From Intestinimonas massiliensis (ex Afouda et al. 2020) (GTDB lineage Bacteria; Bacillota; Clostridia; Oscillospirales; Oscillospiraceae), in assembly GCF_001244995.1 (NCBI RefSeq), contig NZ_LN869529.1, forward strand, positions 1,444,957-1,508,956: a stretch of 64,000 bases of DNA, read 5' to 3'. The position numbers and the translations under genes were made by a program. Of this stretch, positions 1 to 8,642 are shown piece after piece (the first letter of the stretch is position 1; the number at the start of each line of letters is the position of its first letter). The notes beneath the pieces were generated by a model, which was not told the DNA's origin, made no database searches, and saw only the letters and a program-made list of their open reading frames with translations.

Positions 1-1647
1 CAGGGATTTTCCGAAGCGTTTTCAAACGCCTTGCCGAGCGTCTACCCGCTGGATTTGCTTGTTGGCATTGTCGGCGCGGTGATTATCCGCTTGATTGTCT
101 ATGTCAAAGGGAAAAACGCGAAGAAATACCGCAAGGGCGCGGAGTACGGCAGCGCACGTTGGGGCAACGCCGAAGATATTAAGCCCTACATAGACCCGGA
201 GTTTCAAAACAACATCATTTTGACGCAGACGGAACGGCTTACCATGAACAGCCGCCCGAAACAGCCGAAGTACGCGAGAAATAAAAATGTCGTCGTGATC
301 GGCGGCAGCGGCAGCGGAAAAACAAGGTTTTTCGTCAAGCCTAATTTAATGCAGCTTCATTCCTCTTACGTCTTGACAGACCCGAAAGGCACCGTCCTAA
401 TCGAGTGCGGGAAGCTGCTGCAACGGGCGGGCTACCGCATTAAGGTACTGAATACGATTAACTTCAAAAAATCCATGCACTACAACCCCTTTGTGTATAT
501 CCGCAGCGAGAAAGATATTTTGAAGCTGGTAAACACGCTGATAGCGAATACCAAAGGTGAGGGCGAAAAAAGCGCGGAGGATTTTTGGGTAAAGGCAGAA
601 CGGCTTTTGTATTGTGCGTTGGTGGGATATATCTGGTACGAAGCCCCCGCAGAGGAAATGAACTTTATTACCCTGTTGGAACTTATCAACGCCAGTGAAG
701 CACGCGAGGACGACGAGGAATATCAAAGCCCCGTCGATCTGCTCTTTGCCGACTTGGAGGAACGCGACCCCGACCATTTCGCGGTGAAGCAGTACCGAAA
801 ATATAAATTAGCGGCGGGCAAGACAGCAAAATCAATCCTCATTTCTTGCGGTGCGCGGCTTGCCCCCTTTGATATAAAGGAACTCCGCGATCTCATGTCC
901 TACGACGAATTAGAACTTGATACGTTAGGCGACAGAAAGACCGCGCTTTTTCTCATAATGAGCGATACGGACAGCACATTTAATTTTGTTATCGCTATGC
1001 TGCAATCGCAGCTTTTCAATTTGCTTTGCGACAAGGCCGATGATGAATACGGCGGCAAACTGCCCGTCCATGTGCGGTGTCTGCTGGACGAGTTTGCCAA
1101 CATCGGCCAAATCCCGCAGTTTGAAAAACTCATTGCTACAATCCGCAGCCGGGAAATCTCGGCTTCTATCATTCTGCAATCGCAGAGCCAGCTAAAAGCC
1201 ATTTACAAGGACGCGGCAGAAATCATACTGGACAATGCCGACAGCACCTTGTTTTTGGGAGGGCGCGGGAAAAATGCAAAGGATATTTCGGAAAACTTGG
1301 GACGGGAAACAATCGACAGTTTCAACACTTCCGAAAATCGCGGCACGCAGGTTTCTCATGGCCTCAATTATCAAAAATTGGGAAAGGAGTTGATGACACA
1401 GGACGAAATCGCAGTTATGGACGGAGGAAAATGTATTTTGCAGTTGCGCGGTGTGCGTCCCTTTTTCAGCGACAAATACGATATAACGCAGCACCCGAAC
1501 TACAAATACCTTTCCGACTTCGACAAGAAAAACGCTTTCGACGTTGAACGGTATATGTCTACCCGTCCGGCAATCGTAAAGCCGGACGAACCCTTTGACA
1601 TATACGAAATAGATTTGTCCGACGAGGACGCAGCCGCCGAAACGTAA
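1..1647 (+). CDS. VirD4/TraG-type coupling ATPase (5' end missing)
   Basis: Type IV coupling protein that docks the relaxosome to the membrane channel and drives DNA export with ATP. The reading frame is open from the first base, so the start and probably one N-terminal membrane helix lie left of the window; a second hydrophobic segment (about codons 15-30) is visible. The Walker A motif GGSGSGKT lies near codon 103 and the Walker B-like LLDEFANIG near codon 365. The C-terminus ends in an acidic tail, as is usual in the family. It is the first visible gene of the transfer operon and is followed after 64 bases by Maff2. Identification is from motifs and gene order; family members are about 600 residues, so some 50 are missing. 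Confidence 0.95.
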   Translation, partial: QGFSEAFSNALPSVYPLDLLVGIVGAVIIRLIVYVKGKNAKKYRKGAEYGSARWGNAEDIKPYIDPEFQNNIILTQTERLTMNSRPKQPKYARNKNVVVIGGSGSGKTRFFVKPNLMQLHSSYVLTDPKGTVLIECGKLLQRAGYRIKVLNTINFKKSMHYNPFVYIRSEKDILKLVNTLIANTKGEGEKSAEDFWVKAERLLYCALVGYIWYEAPAEEMNFITLLELINASEAREDDEEYQSPVDLLFADLEERDPDHFAVKQYRKYKLAAGKTAKSILISCGARLAPFDIKELRDLMSYDELELDTLGDRKTALFLIMSDTDSTFNFVIAMLQSQLFNLLCDKADDEYGGKLPVHVRCLLDEFANIGQIPQFEKLIATIRSREISASIILQSQSQLKAIYKDAAEIILDNADSTLFLGGRGKNAKDISENLGRETIDSFNTSENRGTQVSHGLNYQKLGKELMTQDEIAVMDGGKCILQLRGVRPFFSDKYDITQHPNYKYLSDFDKKNAFDVERYMSTRPAIVKPDEPFDIYEIDLSDEDAAAET

Positions 1648-1711
1648 CGGCGGCATTTTTATTTCCAACAACATTTTTTGAGCCGTTTTAGCGGCAGAAA
1701 GCGAGGTTTCT

Positions 1712-1928
1712 ATGGAGTTTTTCAACAGCGCAGTTGACGTATTGCAGACTTTGGTAATCGCGCTTGGCGCAGGACTTGGCATTTGGGGCGGCATTAACCT
1801 CATGGAGGGCTACGGCAACGACAACCCAGGTGCAAAAAAGCCAGGGCATGAAGCAGTTGATGGCGGGCGGCGGCGTTGCCCTCATTGGACTTACCCTTGT
1901 CCCGCTGCTCTCCGGCCTGTTCGGATAA
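1712..1928 (+). pseudogene. Maff2 family membrane protein, +1 frameshift in an A6 run
   Basis: Maff2 proteins are short (about 70 residue) hydrophobic proteins found between the coupling protein and VirB6 in these ICEs; their role is unknown. The first frame reads MEFFNSAVDVLQTLVIALGAG and continues to GNDNPGAK; the family-like second half (GMKQLMAGGGVALIGLTLV..., ending LLSGLFG and stop at 1928) is in another frame. The break falls in a run of six A at 1834-1839: with five A the two halves join in frame into a 71-residue protein of family length. It may be a true mutation, an assembly error in a homopolymer, or a slippage site. Without correction the first frame runs on to 2002 with unrelated sequence. 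A Shine-Dalgarno-like GCGAGG precedes the ATG. Confidence 0.85.
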
Positions 1929-1998
1929 TGCCACAAACTAACACTACCCACCGCGCCCTCTCGGAAACGGGAGGGCGCGGGAAAGGAGGGATTAGCTT

Positions 1999-2862
1999 TT
2001 GATATGGCAGATGATTGAAGATTGGTTCCGGGGCATATTGACAGACGGGATTTTATCAAACCTTTCCGGGCTGTTTGACAGCGTAAACACAGAGGTTGGC
2101 GAAATCGCGTCGCAAGTCGGCACGACCCCCGCCGGGTGGAACGCGGGCATATTCAATATGATACGCAGCCTTTCGGAAAACGTCATTGTGCCGATTGCGG
2201 GCGTTATCATTACCTTTGTCATGTGCTACGAACTAATCCAGCTTGTGATTGAGAAAAACAATCTGCACGATCTCGACACTTGGATTTTCTTCAAGTGGAT
2301 TTTCAAAACCTTTGTCGCGGTGCTGCTGGTAACAAATACTTGGAACATCGTCATGGGTGTTTTCGATATTACGCAAAGCGTCGTCAACGACAGCGCGGGC
2401 GTTATCATATCCGACACAAGCATAGATATTGCAACCGTTATCACCGATATAGAAACAAAGCTGGAAGCTATGAGTGTCGGCGGGCTTTTGGGGCTATGGT
2501 TTCAATCCCTTTTTGTAGGGCTTACCATGAAAGCCCTCTCTATCTGCATTATGCTGGTTGTGTACGGGCGCATGATTGAAATATACCTTGTAACGAGTAT
2601 CGCCCCTATCCCCGTTGCGACAATGGTAAATCACGAATGGGGCGGCATGGGGCAGAACTATTTGAAATCCTTGCTTGCCCTCGGTTTCCAAGCGTTTTTA
2701 ATCCTTGTGTGCGTCGGCATTTACGCGGTTTTGATACAGACAATCGCAGCAACCGACGACATTTCCGGCGCGATCTGGTCTTGCATGGGCTATACCGTCC
2801 TCTTGTGCTTCACGCTTTTCAAGACGGGAAGCCTTGCAAAGAGCGTCTTTTCGGCGCATTAA
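1999..2862 (+). CDS. VirB6/TrbL-like conjugation channel protein
   Basis: Polytopic membrane protein, 287 residues, thought to form part of the inner-membrane channel of the type IV secretion system. Hydrophobic segments are visible at about residues 60-82, 98-118, 165-195 and 225-285, with a soluble N-terminal segment containing a Gly-Trp-Asn-Ala-Gly motif. The start chosen is TTG at 1999, eight bases after AAAGGAGGG; an ATG at 2011 is an alternative that would remove four residues. Position between Maff2 and PrgI/VirB4 fits the order in related ICEs. The radical SAM gene follows after 16 bases. Confidence 0.88.
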   Translation: MIWQMIEDWFRGILTDGILSNLSGLFDSVNTEVGEIASQVGTTPAGWNAGIFNMIRSLSENVIVPIAGVIITFVMCYELIQLVIEKNNLHDLDTWIFFKWIFKTFVAVLLVTNTWNIVMGVFDITQSVVNDSAGVIISDTSIDIATVITDIETKLEAMSVGGLLGLWFQSLFVGLTMKALSICIMLVVYGRMIEIYLVTSIAPIPVATMVNHEWGGMGQNYLKSLLALGFQAFLILVCVGIYAVLIQTIAATDDISGAIWSCMGYTVLLCFTLFKTGSLAKSVFSAH

Positions 2863-2878
2863 GGGGGTGTGCTATGGT

Positions 2879-3775
2879 TTGAAAATCGGTTTAATCGACG
2901 TGGATAGCCATAATTTCCCCAACCTCTGCTTGATGAAGCTGTCCGCGTATCACAAAGCAAGGGGGCATAAAGTGGAATGGTGGAACGCAAAGGGGCGGTA
3001 CGACCTTGTGTATAAAAGCCGCGTCTTTACCGACACCTACTCCAAAGACACGATAACCGTTACCAACGCGGAACAGGTTATTTTAGGCGGTACGGGCTAC
3101 GATACGAAAAACCGCTTGCCGCCGGAGGTGGAACACAGCTACCCGGATTATGCAATCTACCCGCAGTTTTTCGGGATTGCCTACGGCTTTTTGAGCCGGG
3201 GCTGTCCGAGGAATTGCGGTTTTTGCATTGTCAGCGGCAAGGAGGGGCGCAAAAGCGTCAAGGTTGCGGATTTATCCGAGTTTTGGAAATGGCAGCCGGA
3301 AATCAAGCTAATGGACGCTAATCTGCTTGCCTGTCCCGACCATGAAAAACTCATTGAGCAGCTTATACAGAGCCGCGCATGGGTGGATTTTTCGCAAGGG
3401 CTGGATATTCGACTTATCAACAAGGACAATATCAGTTTGTTAAACCGCGTGAGGACAAAGGTGGTACACTTCGCATGGGACAACCCCAACGAGGACTTGA
3501 CCGGGCATTTCCAGCGATTTTTGGACTTGACCGCCATTAAGAGCAGCCGCCAGCGGCGCGTGTATGTGCTTACCAACTACGGCAGCACCCATGAGCAGGA
3601 TTTATACCGCGTGAACACCTTGCGGGCTATGGGCTTTGACCCTTATGTGATGATTTACGAGCGTCCAACCGCCCCGCCCGTTACCCGCCATTTGCAGCGG
3701 TGGGTAAACAACAAGCGGCTTTTCTATGCTGTTCCCCGTTTTGAAGATTATATTCCGAGCCGAAAGGAGATTTGA
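2879..3775 (+). CDS. Radical SAM protein within the conjugation operon
   Basis: Radical SAM enzymes cleave S-adenosylmethionine at a 4Fe-4S cluster to start radical chemistry. The cluster motif CxxxCxxC is visible as CPRNCGFC near residue 104. The N-terminal 90 residues resemble a Rossmann-like, cobalamin-binding-type fold (KIGLIDVDSH at the start), but a B12 ligand motif is not evident. The start is probably TTG at 2879 behind AAGGGGGTG; the open frame extends upstream into the VirB6 gene without a ribosome site. An ATG at 2874 in another frame meets a stop after two codons. Length is 298 residues. The substrate is unknown. It lies tightly between virB6 and prgI, suggesting co-expression with transfer genes. 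Confidence 0.85.
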   Translation: MKIGLIDVDSHNFPNLCLMKLSAYHKARGHKVEWWNAKGRYDLVYKSRVFTDTYSKDTITVTNAEQVILGGTGYDTKNRLPPEVEHSYPDYAIYPQFFGIAYGFLSRGCPRNCGFCIVSGKEGRKSVKVADLSEFWKWQPEIKLMDANLLACPDHEKLIEQLIQSRAWVDFSQGLDIRLINKDNISLLNRVRTKVVHFAWDNPNEDLTGHFQRFLDLTAIKSSRQRRVYVLTNYGSTHEQDLYRVNTLRAMGFDPYVMIYERPTAPPVTRHLQRWVNNKRLFYAVPRFEDYIPSRKEI

Positions 3776-3776
3776 A

Positions 3777-4169
3777 ATGGCGTATGTAACCGTCCCAAAG
3801 GATTTAACGAAAATCAAGAGCAAGGTAATGTTTAACCTTACCAAACGGCAGCTAATTTGTTTCGGCGCGGCGGTGGCTATCGGCTTACCGCTATTCTTTT
3901 TGACAAAGGACAGCGCGGGAACGACAACGGCGGCTTTGTGCATGGTGCTTGCCATGCTGCCTATGTTCCTACTCGCCATGTATGAGAAGAACGGGCAACC
4001 GCTGGAAGTGATTATACGGCAATTTGTGGAAGTGAAGTTTCTTCGCCCCAAAGAGCGACCTTATCAGACCAACAATTTTTATGCCGCCCTTGCGCGGCAG
4101 GAGCGATTAGATAAGGAGGTACGGGCGATTGTCAAAGGAAAAAGGAAAGACCCAAAACGAAAAGCGTAA
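3777..4169 (+). CDS. PrgI family protein
   Basis: Small membrane protein, 130 residues, of the PrgI family (VirB3-like role beside VirB4 in Gram-positive type IV systems). The N-terminus is a basic amphipathic stretch (MAYVTVPKDLTKIKSKVMFN) followed by two membrane segments at about residues 28-46 and 52-70, then a basic cytoplasmic tail ending KRKDPKRKA. The ATG at 3777 is preceded by AAAGGAGA. The 3' end overlaps the virB4 start by 41 bases, indicating translational coupling of the two products, which are expected to interact. Confidence 0.92.
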   Translation: MAYVTVPKDLTKIKSKVMFNLTKRQLICFGAAVAIGLPLFFLTKDSAGTTTAALCMVLAMLPMFLLAMYEKNGQPLEVIIRQFVEVKFLRPKERPYQTNNFYAALARQERLDKEVRAIVKGKRKDPKRKA

Positions 4170-6537
4170 ACTTACGCGGCAGGAAAAGAAACAGATCGAC
4201 GCGCTTATCCGGCAGGCAAAGGGCGACGGGAAGCCCCATACGGCGCAGGATAGCATACCGTTTGAGCGAATGTATAAGGACGGGATTTGCCGCCTTGCAA
4301 ACGGGCGGTATTCCAAGTGCATTGAGTTTGAGGACATCAACTATCAGCTTGCGCAGCCGGACGATAAGACCGCCATTTTTGAAGCCCTTTGCGATATGTA
4401 TAACTCGTTTGACGCTTCCATTGGCGTGCAGCTTTCCTTAATCAGCCGCCATGCGAACAAGGAGGATTTCAAGAGCAGTATCACGATTGCCCCGCAGAAT
4501 GACGACTTTGACAGTATCAGAGCCGAATATACCGAAATGCTGCAAACGCAGCTTGAACGGGGCAACAACGGGCTTATCAAGACAAAGTTTCTCACCTTTA
4601 CCATTGAAGCAAAGGATATTAAATCGGCGCGGGCGCGGCTTGCCCGTATCGAAACGGACACCCTCAACCATTTTAAGGTGATGGGCGCGGCGGCGCGGGT
4701 GCTGGACGGGAAGCAGCGTCTTGAAGTGCTGCATGGGCTGTTCCACCCGGACGGGGAACGCTTCAACTTTGCATGGGAATGGCTACCCGCAAGCGGCCTA
4801 TCCGTCAAGGATTTTATCGCCCCGTCCTCTTTCCGCTTTGGCGACGGGCGTATGTTCCAAATGGGCGGCAAGTTTGGCGCGGTTTCCTTTTTGCAGATTG
4901 CCGCGCCGGAACTTTCAGACCGTATGCTTGCCGACTTTATGGAAGCGGAAAACGGGATTGTCGTCAATCTGCACATTCAGAGTATCGACCACAACGAAGC
5001 GATCAAGACCATTAAGCGCAAGATAACCGACCTTGACCGTATGAAAATCGAGGAACAGAAAAAGGCAATCCGCAGCGGCTACGACATGGATATAATCCCG
5101 TCCGACCTTGCCACCTATGGCGGCGAAGCGAAAAACCTTTTGCGGGATTTGCAGAGCCGGAACGAGCGAATGTTTTTACTTACCTTGCTTGTGCTGAATA
5201 TCGCGGACACCAAGCAGAAATTGGATAACGACGTATTTCAGGCCGCAAGTATCGCGCAGAAATATAACTGTATGCTCACCCGCCTTGACTACCGGCAGGA
5301 ACAGGGGCTTATGTCCTCTATCCCGTTGGGGGAAAACTTAATCCATATCCAGCGGGGCTTGACGACTTCCAGCACCGCTATTTTCGTCCCCTTTACGGTA
5401 CAAGAGCTGTTCCAAAGCGGCGAAGCGTTGTATTACGGCTTAAACGCCCTTTCCAACAACATGATTTTGTGCGACAGGAAACGGCTGAAAAACCCTAACG
5501 GCTTGATACTCGGCACACCGGGAAGCGGAAAGAGTTTTTCGGCAAAGCGCGAGATCACCAATGCTTTCCTTATCACGCAGGACGACATAATCATTTGCGA
5601 CCCCGAAGCCGAATATTACCCCCTTGTGGAACGGCTGAAAGGACAGGTTATCAAGGTTTCGCAGAACAGCACACAGTACATCAACCCGATGGATATTAAC
5701 CTCAATTACAGCGAGGGCGACACGCCCATAGCCTTAAAGAGCGATTTTATCCTTTCCTTTTGCGAACTCATTATGGGCGGCAAAAACGGGCTGGAAGCCG
5801 TTGAAAAGACCTTGATTGACCGCGCTGTTATCAGCGTGTACCGCAGCTACCTTGCAGACCCGAAGCCGGAAAATATGCCGGTTTTGGGCGACCTCTACAA
5901 TGAGATTAGGAAGCAGCCGGAAAAGGAAGCGCAGCGTATCGCGTCGGCATTGGAACTGTATGTAAACGGCAGCTTGAACCTGTTTAACCACCGCACAAAC
6001 GTTGACATTCACAACCGCCTTGTCTGCTTTGACATTAAGGAACTCGGTACCCAGCTTAAAAAAGTCGGTATGCTCATTATCCAAGACCAGGTGTGGAACC
6101 GCGTAACGCTCAACCGCAGCGAGGGCAAGGCGACGCGGTACTACATCGACGAGTTTCATTTGCTCTTGAAGGAGGAACAGACCGCCGCCTATTCCGTCGA
6201 GATTTGGAAGCGTTTTCGGAAATGGGGCGGTATTCCGACAGGTATCACGCAGAACGTCAAAGACCTTTTGACGAGTAGAGAAGTTTCAAACGTTTTTGAA
6301 AACAGCGATTTTGTGTATATGCTCAACCAAGCGCAGGGCGACCGGGAAATCCTTGCAAAGCAGCTTAACATTTCGCAGCAGCAAATGACCTATGTAACCC
6401 ATTCCGACGCAGGCGAGGGGCTTATTTTCTACGGCAACGTGATTTTGCCCTTTATTGACCGTTTCCCGCAGGACACAGAACTCTATCGCGTGATGACGAC
6501 GAAGTTATCCGAGATCTCAGATAATTTGGTTTATTAA
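4129..6537 (+). CDS. virB4: VirB4-type conjugative transfer ATPase
   Basis: Main ATPase of the transfer machinery, 802 residues. The N-terminal half resembles CagE/TrbE/VirB; the ATPase half carries Walker A GTPGSGKS near residue 465 and Walker B YYIDEFHLLL near residue 671. The start is TTG at 4129, behind AAGGAGGT, inside the prgI 3' end. The last codons (KLSEISDNLVY) are probably not original: a RIT element abuts this point, and an in-frame alternative tail KPGEVSA with its stop is found at 10,035-10,058 on the other side. The protein is therefore complete but probably has a substituted C-terminus of about ten residues. Confidence 0.95.
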   Translation: MSKEKGKTQNEKRKLTRQEKKQIDALIRQAKGDGKPHTAQDSIPFERMYKDGICRLANGRYSKCIEFEDINYQLAQPDDKTAIFEALCDMYNSFDASIGVQLSLISRHANKEDFKSSITIAPQNDDFDSIRAEYTEMLQTQLERGNNGLIKTKFLTFTIEAKDIKSARARLARIETDTLNHFKVMGAAARVLDGKQRLEVLHGLFHPDGERFNFAWEWLPASGLSVKDFIAPSSFRFGDGRMFQMGGKFGAVSFLQIAAPELSDRMLADFMEAENGIVVNLHIQSIDHNEAIKTIKRKITDLDRMKIEEQKKAIRSGYDMDIIPSDLATYGGEAKNLLRDLQSRNERMFLLTLLVLNIADTKQKLDNDVFQAASIAQKYNCMLTRLDYRQEQGLMSSIPLGENLIHIQRGLTTSSTAIFVPFTVQELFQSGEALYYGLNALSNNMILCDRKRLKNPNGLILGTPGSGKSFSAKREITNAFLITQDDIIICDPEAEYYPLVERLKGQVIKVSQNSTQYINPMDINLNYSEGDTPIALKSDFILSFCELIMGGKNGLEAVEKTLIDRAVISVYRSYLADPKPENMPVLGDLYNEIRKQPEKEAQRIASALELYVNGSLNLFNHRTNVDIHNRLVCFDIKELGTQLKKVGMLIIQDQVWNRVTLNRSEGKATRYYIDEFHLLLKEEQTAAYSVEIWKRFRKWGGIPTGITQNVKDLLTSREVSNVFENSDFVYMLNQAQGDREILAKQLNISQQQMTYVTHSDAGEGLIFYGNVILPFIDRFPQDTELYRVMTTKLSEISDNLVY

Positions 6538-6610
6538 AGAACTATTGTTATTCGAGAAGAATTGAAACCCCGTTGTGACATGGGGTTTCTCAGCATTCTT
6601 CTCGAATAAC
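6526..6610. repeat. Left terminal repeat and nested palindrome of the RIT element
   Basis: TTGGTTTATTAAA at 6526-6538 matches, inverted, the right end at 10,024-10,036. Inside it lies a perfect 16 bp palindrome arm pair, GTTATTCGAGAAGAAT (6547-6562) with its complement at 6595-6610. This encloses an 8 bp pair GAAACCCC/GGGGTTTC (6564-6571, 6582-6589). The arms are candidate recombinase binding sites; the inner hairpin could also end transcription from virB4. Confidence 0.85.
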
Positions 6611-6619
6611 GAAATATCA

Positions 6620-7666
6620 TCACCGCAAGAACTCAGGGATGGAGTCCTTTGTCGGCGGCAATGTTGCTTCATTGGGTTTGTTTTTGGAAAACCATTTTTC
6701 ATTCCATTCCTCCATTGAACGATCTACGGTCTGCTGTGAAATTTCTACATAAATCTGCGTTGTTTGTATCGACGCATGACCAAGTATATTTTTAACAATA
6801 GCTACGGGCACACCGGCTTCAATCAAATGTGTGGCTGTTGTATGCCGCATAACATGGGGTGTATACGGCCCATTGCAGAATTTATCCGGATGTGCGGCTT
6901 TAGCTTTTGTAATATATTTTGTAAAAATTTCCTCAACAGCCGGAACCGACAAGTACTCATTCCTCTGGCTGAAAAAGACGTGTCGATTTGGTTGGTTACT
7001 TATTTTTCTGTAGTTAATGTATTGGTTCAACAGTCGAGTAGCATCAGCGGTTATTTTTACCCGCCTTGTTTTCTCACCCTTGCCAGTAAGAGTAAGAATT
7101 GCATTTCCTTTTTCATCATGTGTAATGTTTTTTACTGTCAGATCACATATTTCCTGCGCTCTTGCTCCACTGGAATACATTACAGATAGCAGAACCAAAT
7201 CACGCAATCCAAGTATTTCTGTGGTATCTGGAAGGCTCAGGAGGATTGCTATTTCTTCACGGGTAAAGGAGCTGCGTTGCTTTCCCTTCACTCTACGGAA
7301 GGATTTCTTAGCAATCCGTGCCAAACTGCTGTGGAAAATATATCCTGCTTCAAAATTTCTGTTCTGAGCATATTCCGCAAAAGAGGCCAATGCGCCCATT
7401 CGCTGCTTTGCTGTAGTTCGGCCATTCTTCCGGACCGATATTAACCAGTCAAAAAAGTTAGTGAGCAGATCGAAATTCAGCATTTCAAATGTAACGTGCC
7501 CTGTCTCTATATCTGTCTCCTCATTCAGATACTGGAATAGCAGCCGGAATGCACATTTATAAGATGAAATGGTATTTGGGCTGGCATTCATGGAGATGGG
7601 AAGGTATTCTGTGAAAAACTTTCCGAGGAGACTCAGAAATTCAAATTCGGCATTACTCCTCCGCAT
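6620..7666 (-). CDS. RIT tyrosine recombinase, third gene
   Basis: Phage-integrase-family recombinase, 348 residues. The core-binding domain is residues 1-115 and the catalytic domain about 130-325. Catalytic residues are visible: Arg in SSGARAQE, His-x-x-Arg in HVMRH, His in LGHAS and the nucleophile Tyr in TQIYVE. The ATG at 7666 lies inside the end of the middle recombinase gene (14-base overlap), so the trio is probably translated as one unit. It is intact. It belongs to the nested RIT element and is not the integrase of the ICE, which is the serine recombinase at 34.7 kb. Confidence 0.93.
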   Translation of the reverse strand: MRRSNAEFEFLSLLGKFFTEYLPISMNASPNTISSYKCAFRLLFQYLNEETDIETGHVTFEMLNFDLLTNFFDWLISVRKNGRTTAKQRMGALASFAEYAQNRNFEAGYIFHSSLARIAKKSFRRVKGKQRSSFTREEIAILLSLPDTTEILGLRDLVLLSVMYSSGARAQEICDLTVKNITHDEKGNAILTLTGKGEKTRRVKITADATRLLNQYINYRKISNQPNRHVFFSQRNEYLSVPAVEEIFTKYITKAKAAHPDKFCNGPYTPHVMRHTTATHLIEAGVPVAIVKNILGHASIQTTQIYVEISQQTVDRSMEEWNEKWFSKNKPNEATLPPTKDSIPEFLR

Positions 7667-8642
7667 ATGGCACCTCCACGAACGGAATCAATCCATCTGT
7701 AAATACTTCAAAGGCATCCAACGATTCAGGAACCTGCACACCAGAAAAACGCATATATTTATCGGTGTCGATAAGACATTCATGCCCAAGATATGTTGGC
7801 AAAAGCAGGTCATTCAAATCAACGGGATGTCCAGCGGCTTCAAGTTGCTGCATCGACTTTAGAACAAACAAATGGCGGAAGCAGTGAATACACGCACTAC
7901 GCTCGTTTTTAGGCTTGTTTCTTTGGTCAATATTGGCAAGTCGGAGAATTTCAGAAAACCATGTATCCATTTGCCGTGAGGTAAAATGGTGTTCGGGTTT
8001 TCTGCCCGGAAACAGATATGCGTCAGGCTTATCCATGATTCCCAGAGCAAGACAATACTGTTCCAAGATCTCCATCAATGATTCATGGGCAGGAATCAAG
8101 CGCTCCTTTGAGAATTTTGTTTTACGCAGAAATATTGTACCAGCCTTAAAATCCACATCTTTTCTCTGTAATGCCATAGTCTCGCCCAATCTTGTTCCGC
8201 ATCCATAAAGAATGCGAATGGCCATTGGTACTTTCAGATGCAGAAAATCACTGCATTCATTGGGACGCTTTGGCATAAGATTATCGGCGTAGTGCATGAT
8301 TTACAGAAGCTCTTCATCCGAGTAAATGTACGGAATATAGTCGGATTTCACTTTGGGAAGCTGCGGCAGAAAAGAACTGTGACCCAGAGTGTTCAAATAT
8401 TTTGCGAACCCTCTGGCGACTGCTACTTTCTCCTTTACTGTTTTGCTTTTTCCTGTGAGTGTTAAGATCCACGAATCAAGGATATCTTCGCTTAATTCCT
8501 TACCGCAAAAGTCATGCGTAAGAAGGTGCTGGTCCAGTAACCGTAATACACTCTTTTCGTGCGAAACAGTACTTTCGGATACGCTCATTTTTCTGAGTTC
8601 CAGAAAAGATACCATTTCCTGGGCAAGAGAACTGTTAAACAC
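7653..8642 (-). pseudogene. RIT tyrosine recombinase, second gene, split by an in-frame stop
   Basis: The frame reads from a GTG at 8642 (behind AGGTGAAGACC, overlapping the end of the first recombinase by eight bases) to a TAA at 8301-8303 after YSDEELL. It then continues in the same frame from IMHYADN to a stop at 7653. Joined, it is a recombinase of about 329 residues with catalytic Arg in GTRLGE, His-x-x-Arg in HCFRH, His in LGHE and Tyr in DKYMRF, all in the downstream half. One substitution (for example CAA or GAA to TAA) explains the break. A restart at ATG 8297 would give the catalytic domain alone. Confidence 0.88.
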
